Assembly: GCA_964505325.1 (NCBI GenBank)
Contig: CAZDHT010000185.1
Span: forward strand, 1-11,151
Length of the DNA stretch: 11,151 nucleotides
Source of the DNA: CAZDHT01 sp964505325
Lineage (GTDB): Bacteria; Planctomycetota; PUPC01
Reading direction: 5' to 3'
In this document: positions 1 through 7,210 of the stretch, one piece after another
Layout of the letters: the number at the start of each line of letters is the position of its first letter
How positions within the stretch are numbered: position 1 is the first letter of the stretch
Program-made: the position numbers and the translations under genes
The notes under the pieces: generated by a model
Databases searched by the model: none
The model's input: only the letters and a program-made list of their open reading frames with translations
What the model was told of the DNA's origin: nothing

Positions 1-1
1 G

Positions 2-298
2 TCCGAACGCCTCGAGGCGGTCAGGACCGTCCGCAAGGAAGCCGACAGCGACGAGGCACTTCAGGCCGACATGAAGGCCCTGAACGAGCTGAGCGAAAGG
101 ATTGCCAAGCTGGAAAAGGAGGTCAAGCCGGTCGAGCCCCAGGACAAGCACAAGCTGCGCGAGCTGCAACAGAAGGTCACGGGCAGCCCCGCTTTGCAGA
201 AGCTGGCGCGCGCCGAGGCCGACTTCGCCGAGCTGATGAACCGCGTCAACAGAACCATCCACGAACAATTTGCCGCGGAATCCGACGAAGAGAAGTGA
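2..298 (+). CDS. YlbF/YmcA-like family protein, 3' part only
   Basis: The open frame enters from the left edge (frame starting at base 2) and gives 98 residues ending at TGA 296-298; the start codon lies outside the window. The protein is hydrophilic, rich in Lys, Glu, Ala and Leu, and predicted to be nearly all helical. The second half (LRELQQKV...LQKLARAEADFAELMNRVNRTI) fits the C-terminal helices of the YlbF/YmcA (DUF964) family, in which a short residue such as Pro or Ser precedes a helix of the type LxxAxxxFxxLMxxVNxxI. Known family members act as small helical cofactors; in Bacillus, YlbF, YmcA and YaaT form a complex affecting RNase Y and development. A function here cannot be assigned, because no partner is visible. 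Other small helical proteins could look alike, so the family call is moderate. Confidence 0.65.
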   Translation, partial: SERLEAVRTVRKEADSDEALQADMKALNELSERIAKLEKEVKPVEPQDKHKLRELQQKVTGSPALQKLARAEADFAELMNRVNRTIHEQFAAESDEEK

Positions 299-309
299 CG
301 AGCCTTTTA

Positions 310-385
310 GAGCCTATCCAACAACCCTGAGCGTCGTTTCCCCTGAGCGGGCCATGAAACTCATAAATCCCTCTTGCACAAGCTC
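310..385. mobile_element. Putative 76-bp miniature element with IS5/IS1031-type ends
   Basis: The left end begins GAGCCTATCCAACA. The right end, read on the minus strand from 385, begins GAGCTTGTGCAAGA. The two ends agree at 10 of 14 positions, including the outermost GAGC. The sequence is flanked by TTA at 307-309 and TTA at 386-388, a possible 3-bp target duplication. GAG termini with a 3-bp TNA duplication are known for the IS1031 group of the IS5 family. There is no transposase inside, so this would be a MITE or a deleted remnant. A 9-bp direct repeat, CCCTGAGCG, occurs inside at 325-333 and 341-349. The imperfect ends and short flanking repeat could arise by chance. Confidence 0.4.
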
Positions 386-411
386 TTAGACAAGCCGCTG
401 GTTGGCATTGA

Positions 412-586
412 CGCCAGCCGATACAACCCGCTGGCGCACAAAGAGTTACGGCCCTGAAAGGTGCCTGGCACGTATGAGAGGTGTAACATACTGACAATCC
501 AGCACTTGCAAACGTCGCATGCAACCTCCGCGTTGGAACGGAGGATAGGCCATAGTAGGGGTGCCTGAGAGTCGGAGCGTCTCAGG
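412..586. repeat. Run of short inverted repeats (possible structured RNA or REP-like cluster)
   Basis: Six small inverted repeats lie in 175 bp. They are 412-436 (CGCCAGC/GCTGGCG, 11-nt loop), 461-471 (GTGCC-T-GGCAC), 472-491 (GTATG/CATAC), 506-524 (TTGCA/TGCAA), 525-544 (CCTCCG/CGGAGG, 8-nt loop) and 564-586 (CCTGAGA/TCTCAGG, 9-nt loop). Some are directly abutting: 461-471 with 472-491, and 506-524 with 525-544. The GTGCCTGGCAC core resembles palindromic units that recur between genes in some bacteria. This may be a structured transcript, the 3' untranslated region of a flanking gene, or remnants of repeats. I recognise no named RNA family. Short stems of 5-7 bp are individually weak evidence. 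Confidence 0.35.
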
Positions 587-616
587 AGGGGAGACTTCGA
601 CGCCGCTCATGAAACA

Positions 617-1396
617 TCAGTCGTTCGACGTTCGCTCCGGGCTCGGGCTTGGCGACTGGTCGTGCTTGAGGGCCAGCTTCCTTAGCCGGTCCCGGATCTC
701 CGCTGCCTGCTCGTAGTTCTCTTGGACCACCGCCTCGTGCATCTGCCGTCTCAGCAGATCCTCCTGCGTGGGCGGCCGGTCTTCCGGGATCGCGCGGTGC
801 ATGCCGCGCAGGATCGCCAGCGAGCGTCTCTTCTCGTATTCGAACGTGGCGGTGGGAACGTCCGGCAGGTGTGAGATGGTCTCTATCGCGGCGTGGATGA
901 TCGCCTTGGCCCGGCTGTACCGCGAGACACCCACCGCCGTCAGCGCGCGCGCCGCAGCGTTCATCCGCAGCACGTAAGGCCGGTACTGCTCGCTCGCGTT
1001 GGCCAGCTCTTCATCCTTGCAGTAGGCTCGGAGCAGGTCGAACATCCTCAGGTTGCGAGCGGTGTCGGTCTGCACGACGCGGTACTCGCCGATCTGAAAG
1101 CAGACCAGATACCGGTAGTAATAGATCAGGCCCTCTTGCTGGAGTTCCGCCGCGGTGGCGCCGTCGATCTCGAAACCTTCCGGGGTGCCCACCTCCTCGA
1201 TGTGTTCGTTCAACTGTGCCTCGACCTGCTCGAGCACAGGTTCGTTGCCGTCGGGCCGCCCCTCAAGTTCGTACTGCTCGATCCCCATTGCCGTGCGGAC
1301 TTGGATCAACTCGCGGCCGTCCTCCGCGACGATCTTCCGCACGAACGACGACGCATCGTACGGCCATTCGTTGAGAATGTCGCTGATATCCCTCAT
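617..1396 (-). CDS. UvrB/UvrC-motif (UVR domain) protein of unknown function
   Basis: This is a 259-residue soluble protein with no signal peptide or membrane segment. The C-terminal residues about 214-243 (LLRRQMHEAVVQ...YEQAAEIRDRLRKL) form a clear UVR motif, the helical hairpin by which UvrB and UvrC interact and which also occurs in McsA and Clp-type proteins. The last dozen residues are a polar Ser/Pro tail. The N-terminal 100 residues contain IQVRTAMGIEQYELEGRPDG. From memory this segment is typical of UVR proteins in Planctomycetota and relatives, with unknown function. A Cys-zinc domain as in McsA is absent, and so are nuclease and helicase domains, so it is neither UvrB nor UvrC. ATG at 1396 is the first start downstream of a strong promoter (1430-1458). 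It has only a modest AGGA-type ribosome site. The predicted leader is about 26 nt. Confidence 0.8.
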   Translation of the reverse strand: MRDISDILNEWPYDASSFVRKIVAEDGRELIQVRTAMGIEQYELEGRPDGNEPVLEQVEAQLNEHIEEVGTPEGFEIDGATAAELQQEGLIYYYRYLVCFQIGEYRVVQTDTARNLRMFDLLRAYCKDEELANASEQYRPYVLRMNAAARALTAVGVSRYSRAKAIIHAAIETISHLPDVPTATFEYEKRRSLAILRGMHRAIPEDRPPTQEDLLRRQMHEAVVQENYEQAAEIRDRLRKLALKHDQSPSPSPERTSND

Positions 1397-1429
1397 CTGA
1401 CGGTTCCTGTCCCGCCACGTTTCATTATC

Positions 1430-1458
1430 ATGATAGCACCGGTCCCGCGCCCTGTCAA
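1430..1458 (-). promoter_or_regulatory. Sigma70-type promoter for the UVR-motif gene
   Basis: On the minus strand, TTGACA (1453-1458) is followed after exactly 17 bp by TATCAT (1430-1435). This is a consensus -35 box and a good -10 box. The predicted start of transcription is near 1423, about 26 nt before the ATG at 1396. The -10 box lies within a perfect 10-bp palindrome, TATCATGATA (1426-1435). Confidence 0.75.
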
Positions 1459-1468
1459 CTCGTGCAGA

Positions 1469-1484
1469 GCCGCTGCCCAGCGGC
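1469..1484. promoter_or_regulatory. Inverted repeat, possible operator in the divergent promoter region
   Basis: GCCGCTG and CAGCGGC are perfect 7-bp arms separated by CC. The repeat lies 10 bp upstream of the -35 box of the minus-strand promoter and about 60 bp upstream of the plus-strand one. A dimeric regulator could bind here, but no regulator gene is adjacent, and GC-rich palindromes occur by chance. Confidence 0.25.
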
Positions 1485-1544
1485 GCTTGGCGCGCTGGAG
1501 TTGCTGCAACGCTTCAAATGGCTCAGGTGTTACGGAGAAATCAC

Positions 1545-1572
1545 TTGACTTCGCCTCCTCTCTCCATAGCAT
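1545..1572 (+). promoter_or_regulatory. Sigma70-type promoter for the small lipoprotein gene
   Basis: TTGACT (1545-1550), a 16-bp spacer and TAGCAT (1567-1572) form a plausible promoter. Transcription would start near 1580, leaving a leader of about 70 nt. The leader ends in a strong GAGGAGG ribosome site at about 1632-1638. A small CACAA/TTGTG inverted repeat (about 1613-1631) sits just before the ribosome site. Confidence 0.55.
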
Positions 1573-1648
1573 GCGGCGCGACGGGGGTAACGGACGCCTG
1601 TCTGCTTCGGGCATCACAAGGGCCTTTTTGTGAGGAGGAAACGGCGAG

Positions 1649-2023
1649 ATGAAGGGAAGAGACAAGTTTGTGCTGTTCGGCCTTCTGGTCATCGGTGCGG
1701 CGATGCTGTCCGGCTGCGTGGGGCACCATTACTCGCGGACCGACATGCCCACCCTGAACTCCGGGACCCAGACGCTCTACACCTCGAGCAACTACACCGT
1801 TCTGGGCCCGGTGTCGGCGGAGGGCACGTCGAGCTGCATCCTGGGCTACGAGTCCGGGAAGCAGGGCTACGGCCTGCTGTGGGAAGTGGCCCGCAAGAAG
1901 TACGGCGACAAAGTGACCGGCATCAAGGATGTGGCCGCCGCCACGGAGTACTTCGCCATCCTGGCACCGGCGTACTACAAGGTCAAGACGGTGTACTCGG
2001 GAACCGCGGTGCAGCAGAAATAG
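1649..2023 (+). CDS. Small lipoprotein, TRL-like pattern, function unknown
   Basis: This is a 124-residue protein with a type II signal peptide: basic MKGRDK, hydrophobic FVLFGLLVIGAAML, then lipobox LSGC with the lipidated Cys at residue 23. Removing the signal leaves about 100 residues for the outer membrane or periplasmic face. The mature part has the pattern VLGPVSAEG....SCILGYESGKQGYGLLWEVARKKYG.D...GIKDV......YFAILAPAYYKVKTVYSGTAV. This resembles small TRL-like lipoproteins, in which a glycine-rich central segment leads into an alternating beta segment ending in GTAV. No enzymatic motif is seen. The start is fixed by GAGGAGG with a 10-nt spacing to ATG 1649. The gene stands alone, convergent with xseA, whose stop lies 22 bp away. 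Confidence 0.75.
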   Translation: MKGRDKFVLFGLLVIGAAMLSGCVGHHYSRTDMPTLNSGTQTLYTSSNYTVLGPVSAEGTSSCILGYESGKQGYGLLWEVARKKYGDKVTGIKDVAAATEYFAILAPAYYKVKTVYSGTAVQQK

Positions 2024-2045
2024 CGGGCGAATGCGGTCGGCGCCG

Positions 2046-3281
2046 TCACTGCACTTCGGACTGGAGTTCGCCGTCCCGGAGGATGGTGCGCAGCTTGGCT
2101 CCGGGCTGGACTTCGTCCGGTGAGCGAAGCGGCCCGTCGGCGCCGGCAAGCGTCGTGATGCTGTAGCCGCGGGCCAGCACATTGCGCGGATTCACGGTGT
2201 CCAGCGTAGCGGCGCAATGCGCGATGCGGTCGCAGAGCCGCGCCAACGCCCGAGCCGACGCGAGCCTCACCCGCTCTGCGATCTCGTCCAGCCGCTGTTG
2301 ATACTGTCGAACGCGCTCGATCGGCGCGCGCATGCCGTAGCTCCGCTCGATCGCCTCGAGCTTTGCCCGCGCCCGGGCCACCGCCGTCACCAGCGACTGC
2401 GCCAGTCGGCGCGCCGCCGTCCCCAGCTTCTCATCCAGCAGTTCCCGGGAAGGAACGACCATCTCCCCCGCTTGAGTGGGGGTCAGCGCCCGGGCGTCAG
2501 CGACGAGATCTGCTATGGACACGTCCACTTCGTGGCCCACCGCCGAGATCACCGGGATGTGCGACTCGTAGATGGCGCGAGCGACCGTCTCTTCATTAAA
2601 CGGCCACAGGTCCTCCAAGCTTCCCCCGCCCCGCCCGACGATCATCACATCGATCCCGCCCATCCGGTTGAGTTCGCGGATCGCCGCGGCGATCTCGGGC
2701 GCGGCCCCGTCACCCTGCACGCGAACCGGACAGATGAGGACGTGGACCTGGGGGAAGCGCCCCTCGATCATGGTGAGCATGTCGTGGATGGCAGCGCCCG
2801 TCGGCGACGTCACGATGCCGATCGTCTCGGGCAGGAAGGACAGCGGCTTCTTGTGCGCGGGATCGAACAGACCTTCCTTCTCGAGCTTCGCCCTCATCTG
2901 AAGGAACGCGAGCTGAAGCGCGCCCATGCCCTTCGGCTGGATGCTGGTCACGATGATCTGGTAGCGCCCGCGCCGCTCGTACACCGCGACCTTGCCGTGA
3001 ACCAGGACCTCCTGGCCGTGTTCGATCTCGAACCGGACGCGCTGTGCGGTGCCGCGCCAGATGACCGCTCCGATCTCGGCCCCTTCGTCCTTCAGAGTGA
3101 GATACACGTGCCCCGACGCCGCCCGTGACAGGTTCGATACCTGCCCCACCACCCACACGCTGGGGAACTCCTCTTCGAGAGATCGTTTGATGAGCGCGGT
3201 GAGCGCAGACACGCTCAGCGGCTCGGGCGCCGACTGCTTCGCTTCCGATTTTCGCGCCGCGGCGGCTTCAAACAGGTCCAT
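2046..3281 (-). CDS. xseA: Exodeoxyribonuclease VII large subunit
   Basis: XseA is the catalytic subunit of exonuclease VII, which degrades single-stranded DNA from both ends to oligonucleotides in the cytoplasm. The 411-residue length is normal. The N-terminal OB-fold DNA-binding domain spans about 20-117 (VSALTALIKRSLEEEFPSVWVVGQVSNL...GHVYLTLKD). The catalytic domain follows, with IGIVTSPTGAAIHD (154-167), VGRGGGSLEDLWPFNEE (215-231) and SAVGHEVDVSIADLVADARALTPTQAGE (246-273). A long coiled-coil region from about 280 precedes the C-terminal NVLARGYSI motif. ATG 3281 is preferred because AGAGG sits 7 nt upstream. An in-frame ATG 12 codons earlier has no ribosome site, and the longer open frame is inside the permease gene. 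The xseB small subunit is not in this window. The gene follows the ABC operon by 77 bp and may have its own promoter. Confidence 0.95.
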   Translation of the reverse strand: MDLFEAAAARKSEAKQSAPEPLSVSALTALIKRSLEEEFPSVWVVGQVSNLSRAASGHVYLTLKDEGAEIGAVIWRGTAQRVRFEIEHGQEVLVHGKVAVYERRGRYQIIVTSIQPKGMGALQLAFLQMRAKLEKEGLFDPAHKKPLSFLPETIGIVTSPTGAAIHDMLTMIEGRFPQVHVLICPVRVQGDGAAPEIAAAIRELNRMGGIDVMIVGRGGGSLEDLWPFNEETVARAIYESHIPVISAVGHEVDVSIADLVADARALTPTQAGEMVVPSRELLDEKLGTAARRLAQSLVTAVARARAKLEAIERSYGMRAPIERVRQYQQRLDEIAERVRLASARALARLCDRIAHCAATLDTVNPRNVLARGYSITTLAGADGPLRSPDEVQPGAKLRTILRDGELQSEVQ

Positions 3282-3304
3282 CCCGTGGCCTCTGGAGTTA
3301 CCGA

Positions 3305-3333
3305 AGTCTACCGTCATCGGGGGCGCGCGGCAA
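3305..3333 (-). promoter_or_regulatory. Possible promoter for xseA
   Basis: On the minus strand, TTGCCG (3328-3333), a 17-bp spacer and TAGACT (3305-3310) lie in the 77-bp gap upstream of xseA. The predicted transcript would start about 17 nt before ATG 3281. The boxes are weaker than at other promoters here, so read-through from the ABC operon may matter equally. Confidence 0.35.
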
Positions 3334-3358
3334 GAGCGAATCCGGCGTCGCCGATCCC

Positions 3359-4210
3359 TCATCGCTGCTCTTCGCGCGCCTTGGTGAACTCTTTGCACCC
3401 CACGAAGAAGGCGGACACCAGAAGAGCGGCCAGCGCCACCACGGCAAGCGTGAGCAGGCTGGTTGACACCGTGGCGGCGTCCTCTCCGAGAACATCGCGC
3501 AGCCCCTTCCACGTCTTGGGCGTCCCTGCAATGCGGACGAGGATACAGCGGAGGTAGTAGTTGACCGAGAACTGCTGGACGTTCAGTGGAATGCTGGCGA
3601 ACACCCATTCGCACAGGATCAGGTATCCCACGCCGATCCGCAGCGGCCGAGCGAAGAGCATGCCCAGCATGGTGAAGATTGCCGACAACACCACCGCGCC
3701 CAGCGCCATCACGGCCAGCGCTCCCCACAGTTCGGGAGCTCCTGACGTAACGCGCATGGGACGCGCCCCAGTCGCGGCAACCAGGAACAGGAGAAGCTGG
3801 GCAACGCACGCCAGCCCCACCAGAGTGAAGAGCGTACCTGCAAACTTGGCCAACAGAACGCCCCGCCGGCTCAGCCGGCGCGTGAAGAGATAGACCAGCG
3901 TTCCCTCAGCAGCCTCGTTCAGAATCAGGGTAGTGCAGAACAGCATGGCGATCAGAGGCACGACCGCCGTCGGCATCACGAACACTGTCGTGCCCCAGTA
4001 GAACGCGAGCATGTGGTCCGGGCTCAGGTGGGTCCCGGCGACCCGGACGATGACGCCAAGCAGCGCCGGGACGGCCATCACCGCGAACGCCAGAATGGCC
4101 CGCTTCCGCCGGATGGTCTGCCGGACGGAAAAGGCCGCCACCGCGAGCCAGGCTCGCGTCGGGCTGATCGGCCCGGCTTCGGGCAGCAGTACCGTCTGTT
4201 CGGTGCTCAC
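3359..4210 (-). CDS. ABC-2 type transporter permease (second pair)
   Basis: This is a 283-residue integral membrane protein. Six hydrophobic stretches are visible at about residues 37-58, 72-95, 119-146, 160-187, 192-208 and 249-271, with a short cytoplasmic N-terminus. The segment LILNEAAEGTLVYLFTRRLSRRGVLLAK (95-122) is the conserved loop of ABC-2/NosY-like permeases, where an E.xxGT element precedes Y-L-x-x-R and a re-entry into the membrane. It should form the membrane channel with the ATPase encoded immediately upstream. The start is GTG at 4210, whose first base is the last base of the TAG stop of that ATPase gene, so translation is probably coupled. AGGA lies about 9 nt upstream. The substrate cannot be told from the sequence. 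Export, or a role in membrane or lipid homeostasis, is typical of the family. Confidence 0.85.
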   Translation of the reverse strand: MSTEQTVLLPEAGPISPTRAWLAVAAFSVRQTIRRKRAILAFAVMAVPALLGVIVRVAGTHLSPDHMLAFYWGTTVFVMPTAVVPLIAMLFCTTLILNEAAEGTLVYLFTRRLSRRGVLLAKFAGTLFTLVGLACVAQLLLFLVAATGARPMRVTSGAPELWGALAVMALGAVVLSAIFTMLGMLFARPLRIGVGYLILCEWVFASIPLNVQQFSVNYYLRCILVRIAGTPKTWKGLRDVLGEDAATVSTSLLTLAVVALAALLVSAFFVGCKEFTKAREEQR

Positions 4211-5136
4211 TATGGCCGTCCTGTCAGGTATCCGAACACCGCTTCCAGGCTATCGTCCGGCGAACTGATCTCGGAACAAGCGATGTTGTTGTCCGCCAGG
4301 ATGCCGGGAAGTTCCCGGTAGAGTCTGTCCGGGTCGTGCGTGTGCAGGATCAGTGTCTGGCCGTCCTGCACTTCCAGCGCCGCGACGTAATCTTGCCCGG
4401 CGAGCAAAGTGGCGAGCCGCCGGCTCTCGCGCGCGCGGAGCAGCACCTGGTGGCTCTGTTCCTCGAGCGAGTCGCGGATCTCGTGCACCTCGCCTTCCGC
4501 CACGAGCTGCCCGTGGTCGAGCAGCAGGATGTTGTCGGTCATGGCCTCGACCTCGTGAAGGATGTGGCTGGACACAATGACCGCGGTGCCCGATTCCGCG
4601 AACCGCTTGAACAGCGCGATGAGCTCCGCACGCCCGACCGGGTCCATTCCCGCCAGCGGCTCGTCCAGAACCAGGAGCTCGGGGCGGCGGGCGAGTGCCT
4701 GGGCAACCTTTATCCGCTGCCGCATGCCGCGCGAGTACTCGGCGATCCGCCGGTGCTGGTCTTCGCCCATCCGGACGAGATCGATGGCTGCATCCGCGGC
4801 GCGAAGTGCGCCGCGCCGGGTCATTCCGTTCGCCCGGGCCAGGAACGTGACGAACTGGCGCCCGGTCAGTCCGCGCCAGAACGCGTCGGCCTCCGGGCAG
4901 TAGCCGGTGCGCGACAGGAGCCGGGGGTTGTTCCACGGCCGCTCGCCGAGCACGGTGATCTCGCCCCGGCTCGGCCGGAGCTGGCCGGTGGCCAGAGAGA
5001 GCAGGGTGGTCTTGCCGGCGCCGTTGTGGCCCAGCAGCCCGGTGATCCCGTTCCGTATGCACGCGGTCACGTTGTTGAGGCCGATCACCTCGCCGTACCA
5101 CTTGGAAAGCTCGGTCATCTCGATAACGTGTTCCAA
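4210..5136 (-). CDS. ABC transporter ATP-binding protein (second pair)
   Basis: This 308-residue ATPase is of the CcmA/NatA type that drives ABC-2 exporters. Walker A is GHNGAGKTT (36-44). The Q-loop region is GYCPE (78-82), with Glu in the usual Gln position as in many exporters of this class. The signature is YSRGMRQR (134-141), followed by Walker B LLVLDEP (154-160) and the switch His in SSHILHEVE (191). About 90 C-terminal residues form an accessory domain common in this class. The start is TTG at 5136: AAGGAG (5142-5147) lies 5 nt upstream and overlaps the stop of the preceding permease gene. The downstream neighbour shares one base with this gene's stop. The fold and motif order make the ATPase call secure; the substrate is unknown. 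Confidence 0.93.
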   Translation of the reverse strand: MEHVIEMTELSKWYGEVIGLNNVTACIRNGITGLLGHNGAGKTTLLSLATGQLRPSRGEITVLGERPWNNPRLLSRTGYCPEADAFWRGLTGRQFVTFLARANGMTRRGALRAADAAIDLVRMGEDQHRRIAEYSRGMRQRIKVAQALARRPELLVLDEPLAGMDPVGRAELIALFKRFAESGTAVIVSSHILHEVEAMTDNILLLDHGQLVAEGEVHEIRDSLEEQSHQVLLRARESRRLATLLAGQDYVAALEVQDGQTLILHTHDPDRLYRELPGILADNNIACSEISSPDDSLEAVFGYLTGRP

Positions 5137-5146
5137 CGCGGCTCCT

Positions 5147-6151
5147 TCAGGCGTTGGCGACCGCCACCTGGAAGCGGCGGACCCTCTTGAGACAGATCAG
5201 CAGGCACACGGCCGTGATCGCGGCCAGCACGGCAACCGAATAGCCGAGGTCGGCGCCATACAGTCCGCTGCCGGCGGCGCTGCCGAACAGCTTGGCGTGC
5301 CCGCTTGAAGTTACTGCCCCGTCGACGTCCAGCATCCAGTACGTCAGCCGGCCGAAGTTCCGCTGCAGCGATACCGCGCCCAGCAGCCCGGTGGCATACC
5401 TGCCGGGCACCGCATCGTCCAGCACCGCCTGTATCGCGATAGGCAGCAAGGCGATGGCGAACCAGGCCACCGACACCAGCCGACGGTCCCGGGTCAGCGA
5501 GGACAGTGCCAGGATGATCAAGCTCGACAGGCCCGCCAACAGGAGCGAGTGCGCGGTGATCCGGGCCAGCAATCCGGCCGTGGCGCGGAACTGCGTCACC
5601 GTGTCGGACAGGAGCACCCCTGCCACGTACGCCACCAGGTTCGGCACCAGCATCACCGCCGATGCGAACGCCATCATGATCAGCCACTTGCCCAGCAGAT
5701 ACGTCCACACGGTAATCGGCTTGGAGAAATAGATCGGCAGCGCGTCCGTCCGCAGGTCGCCCGCGATCTGGTTGGCGCCGAATTTGGATTGCACCAACAG
5801 GATCAGCAGCAATTCCAATTGGAACAGCCTGGCGAAGACCAGCGTCCACATCGGCACGATCAGCTTGCCGATGTCGAGCGACGGTATTCTGTCCATCCGC
5901 AGGAACCATAGGATGAACCGAAGCTCGTTCGGCAGTTGGACAGGATGGGCCGTCTGTTTCTCGAGGACCGCCATGAAGTAGAACAGCAGCCCGGCCACTA
6001 CCGCGATGGGCAGCCCGGACCACAGCAGCAAAGACGCCCCCTTCTGCTTCATGCCCAGCCGGAGCCCATTGCTCAGGATCGCCGGCCAAGTCCACCGCGC
6101 ACTGCTCAGCTTTCCTTTCCAGCGATGGTAACCCCTGCGACGAACGGGCAT
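5147..6151 (-). CDS. ABC-2 type transporter permease (first pair)
   Basis: This is a 334-residue membrane protein with six predicted transmembrane segments at about residues 41-63, 95-119, 151-181, 193-218, 226-244 and 301-322. A long extracytoplasmic loop lies between the first two. The cytoplasmic loop NQIAGDLRTDALPIYFSKPITVWTYLLGK (127-155) is the hallmark of this permease type: IAxDL, then LY-F/L-S-K/R-P-I, then a GK before the next helix. It pairs with the ATPase gene just upstream, from which only one base separates it. The start ATG 6151 is supported by GGAG inside the end of that gene. Its partner permease in the same operon has fewer residues and little obvious identity beyond the shared architecture, suggesting an old duplication or two separate recruits. 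Confidence 0.88.
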   Translation of the reverse strand: MPVRRRGYHRWKGKLSSARWTWPAILSNGLRLGMKQKGASLLLWSGLPIAVVAGLLFYFMAVLEKQTAHPVQLPNELRFILWFLRMDRIPSLDIGKLIVPMWTLVFARLFQLELLLILLVQSKFGANQIAGDLRTDALPIYFSKPITVWTYLLGKWLIMMAFASAVMLVPNLVAYVAGVLLSDTVTQFRATAGLLARITAHSLLLAGLSSLIILALSSLTRDRRLVSVAWFAIALLPIAIQAVLDDAVPGRYATGLLGAVSLQRNFGRLTYWMLDVDGAVTSSGHAKLFGSAAGSGLYGADLGYSVAVLAAITAVCLLICLKRVRRFQVAVANA

Positions 6152-6152
6152 C

Positions 6153-7112
<960 letters not shown>

Positions 7113-7146
7113 ACTTCACTCCGCGAGAGAACGGCAGGCTGCAGCT

Positions 7147-7176
7147 ATGATAACCGGGTCCGGCGGTTTCCGTCAA
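7147..7176 (-). promoter_or_regulatory. Promoter of the ABC exporter operon
   Basis: On the minus strand, TTGACG (7171-7176), an 18-bp spacer and TATCAT (7147-7152) lie upstream of the GTG start at 7112. The predicted start of transcription is near 7140, giving a leader of about 28 nt. The -35 box is 34 bp from that of the divergent phosphatase promoter, so one bound protein could affect both. Confidence 0.6.
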
Positions 7177-7210
7177 GGCGACGAGCCGCTCTGTTGCGCA
7201 CGCCCAAGAG

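Larger units (their letters stand above)
299..616. other. Long non-coding stretch between the YlbF-like and UVR-motif genes
   Basis: This 318-bp gap lies downstream of both neighbours: the plus-strand gene ends at 298 and the minus-strand gene ends at 617. It is visibly less GC-rich than the flanking genes. No ORF with a ribosome-binding site and recognisable protein was found; the reading frames across it look like shadow sequence. It contains a miniature transposon-like element (310-385) and a series of short inverted repeats (412-586), listed separately. No intrinsic terminator with a T tract was seen for either flanking gene, although the 564-586 hairpin could contribute to ending transcription. 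I saw no tRNA fold. Confidence 0.7.

Noticed and set aside
246..524. Minus-strand ORF across the non-coding stretch, and a short plus frame after 346 reading VGIDAS, which recalls IS110 transposases
   Set aside because: The first overlaps the YlbF-like gene and the mobile remnant and looks random; the second is only about 33 codons and lacks any further transposase motif.
564..586. Intrinsic terminator for the flanking genes
   Set aside because: The 7-bp stem is present, but no T tract follows on either strand, and it lies far from the plus-strand stop.
617..1396. McsA (activator of protein arginine kinase) for the UVR-motif gene
   Set aside because: McsA has paired Cys zinc motifs before the UVR domain; this protein has none, and no mcsB or clpC is adjacent.
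1393..1692. Minus-strand ORF of 99 codons whose TGA overlaps the ATG of the UVR gene
   Set aside because: The strong UVR-gene promoter lies inside it, its upstream part overlaps the lipoprotein start region, it has no good ribosome site and the protein looks like random Arg/Pro-rich shadow sequence.
2217..3128. Large plus-strand ORF opposite xseA, and similar ones at 4336-5190, 7440-9008 and on the minus strand at 9956-11086
   Set aside because: All are antisense or alternative-frame shadows of secure genes in GC-rich DNA, with Arg/Pro/His-rich translations and no family resemblance.
3282..3809. Longer xseA frame running into the permease gene
   Set aside because: XseA homology begins just after 3281, where AGAGG gives a ribosome site; the extension is out-of-frame permease sequence.
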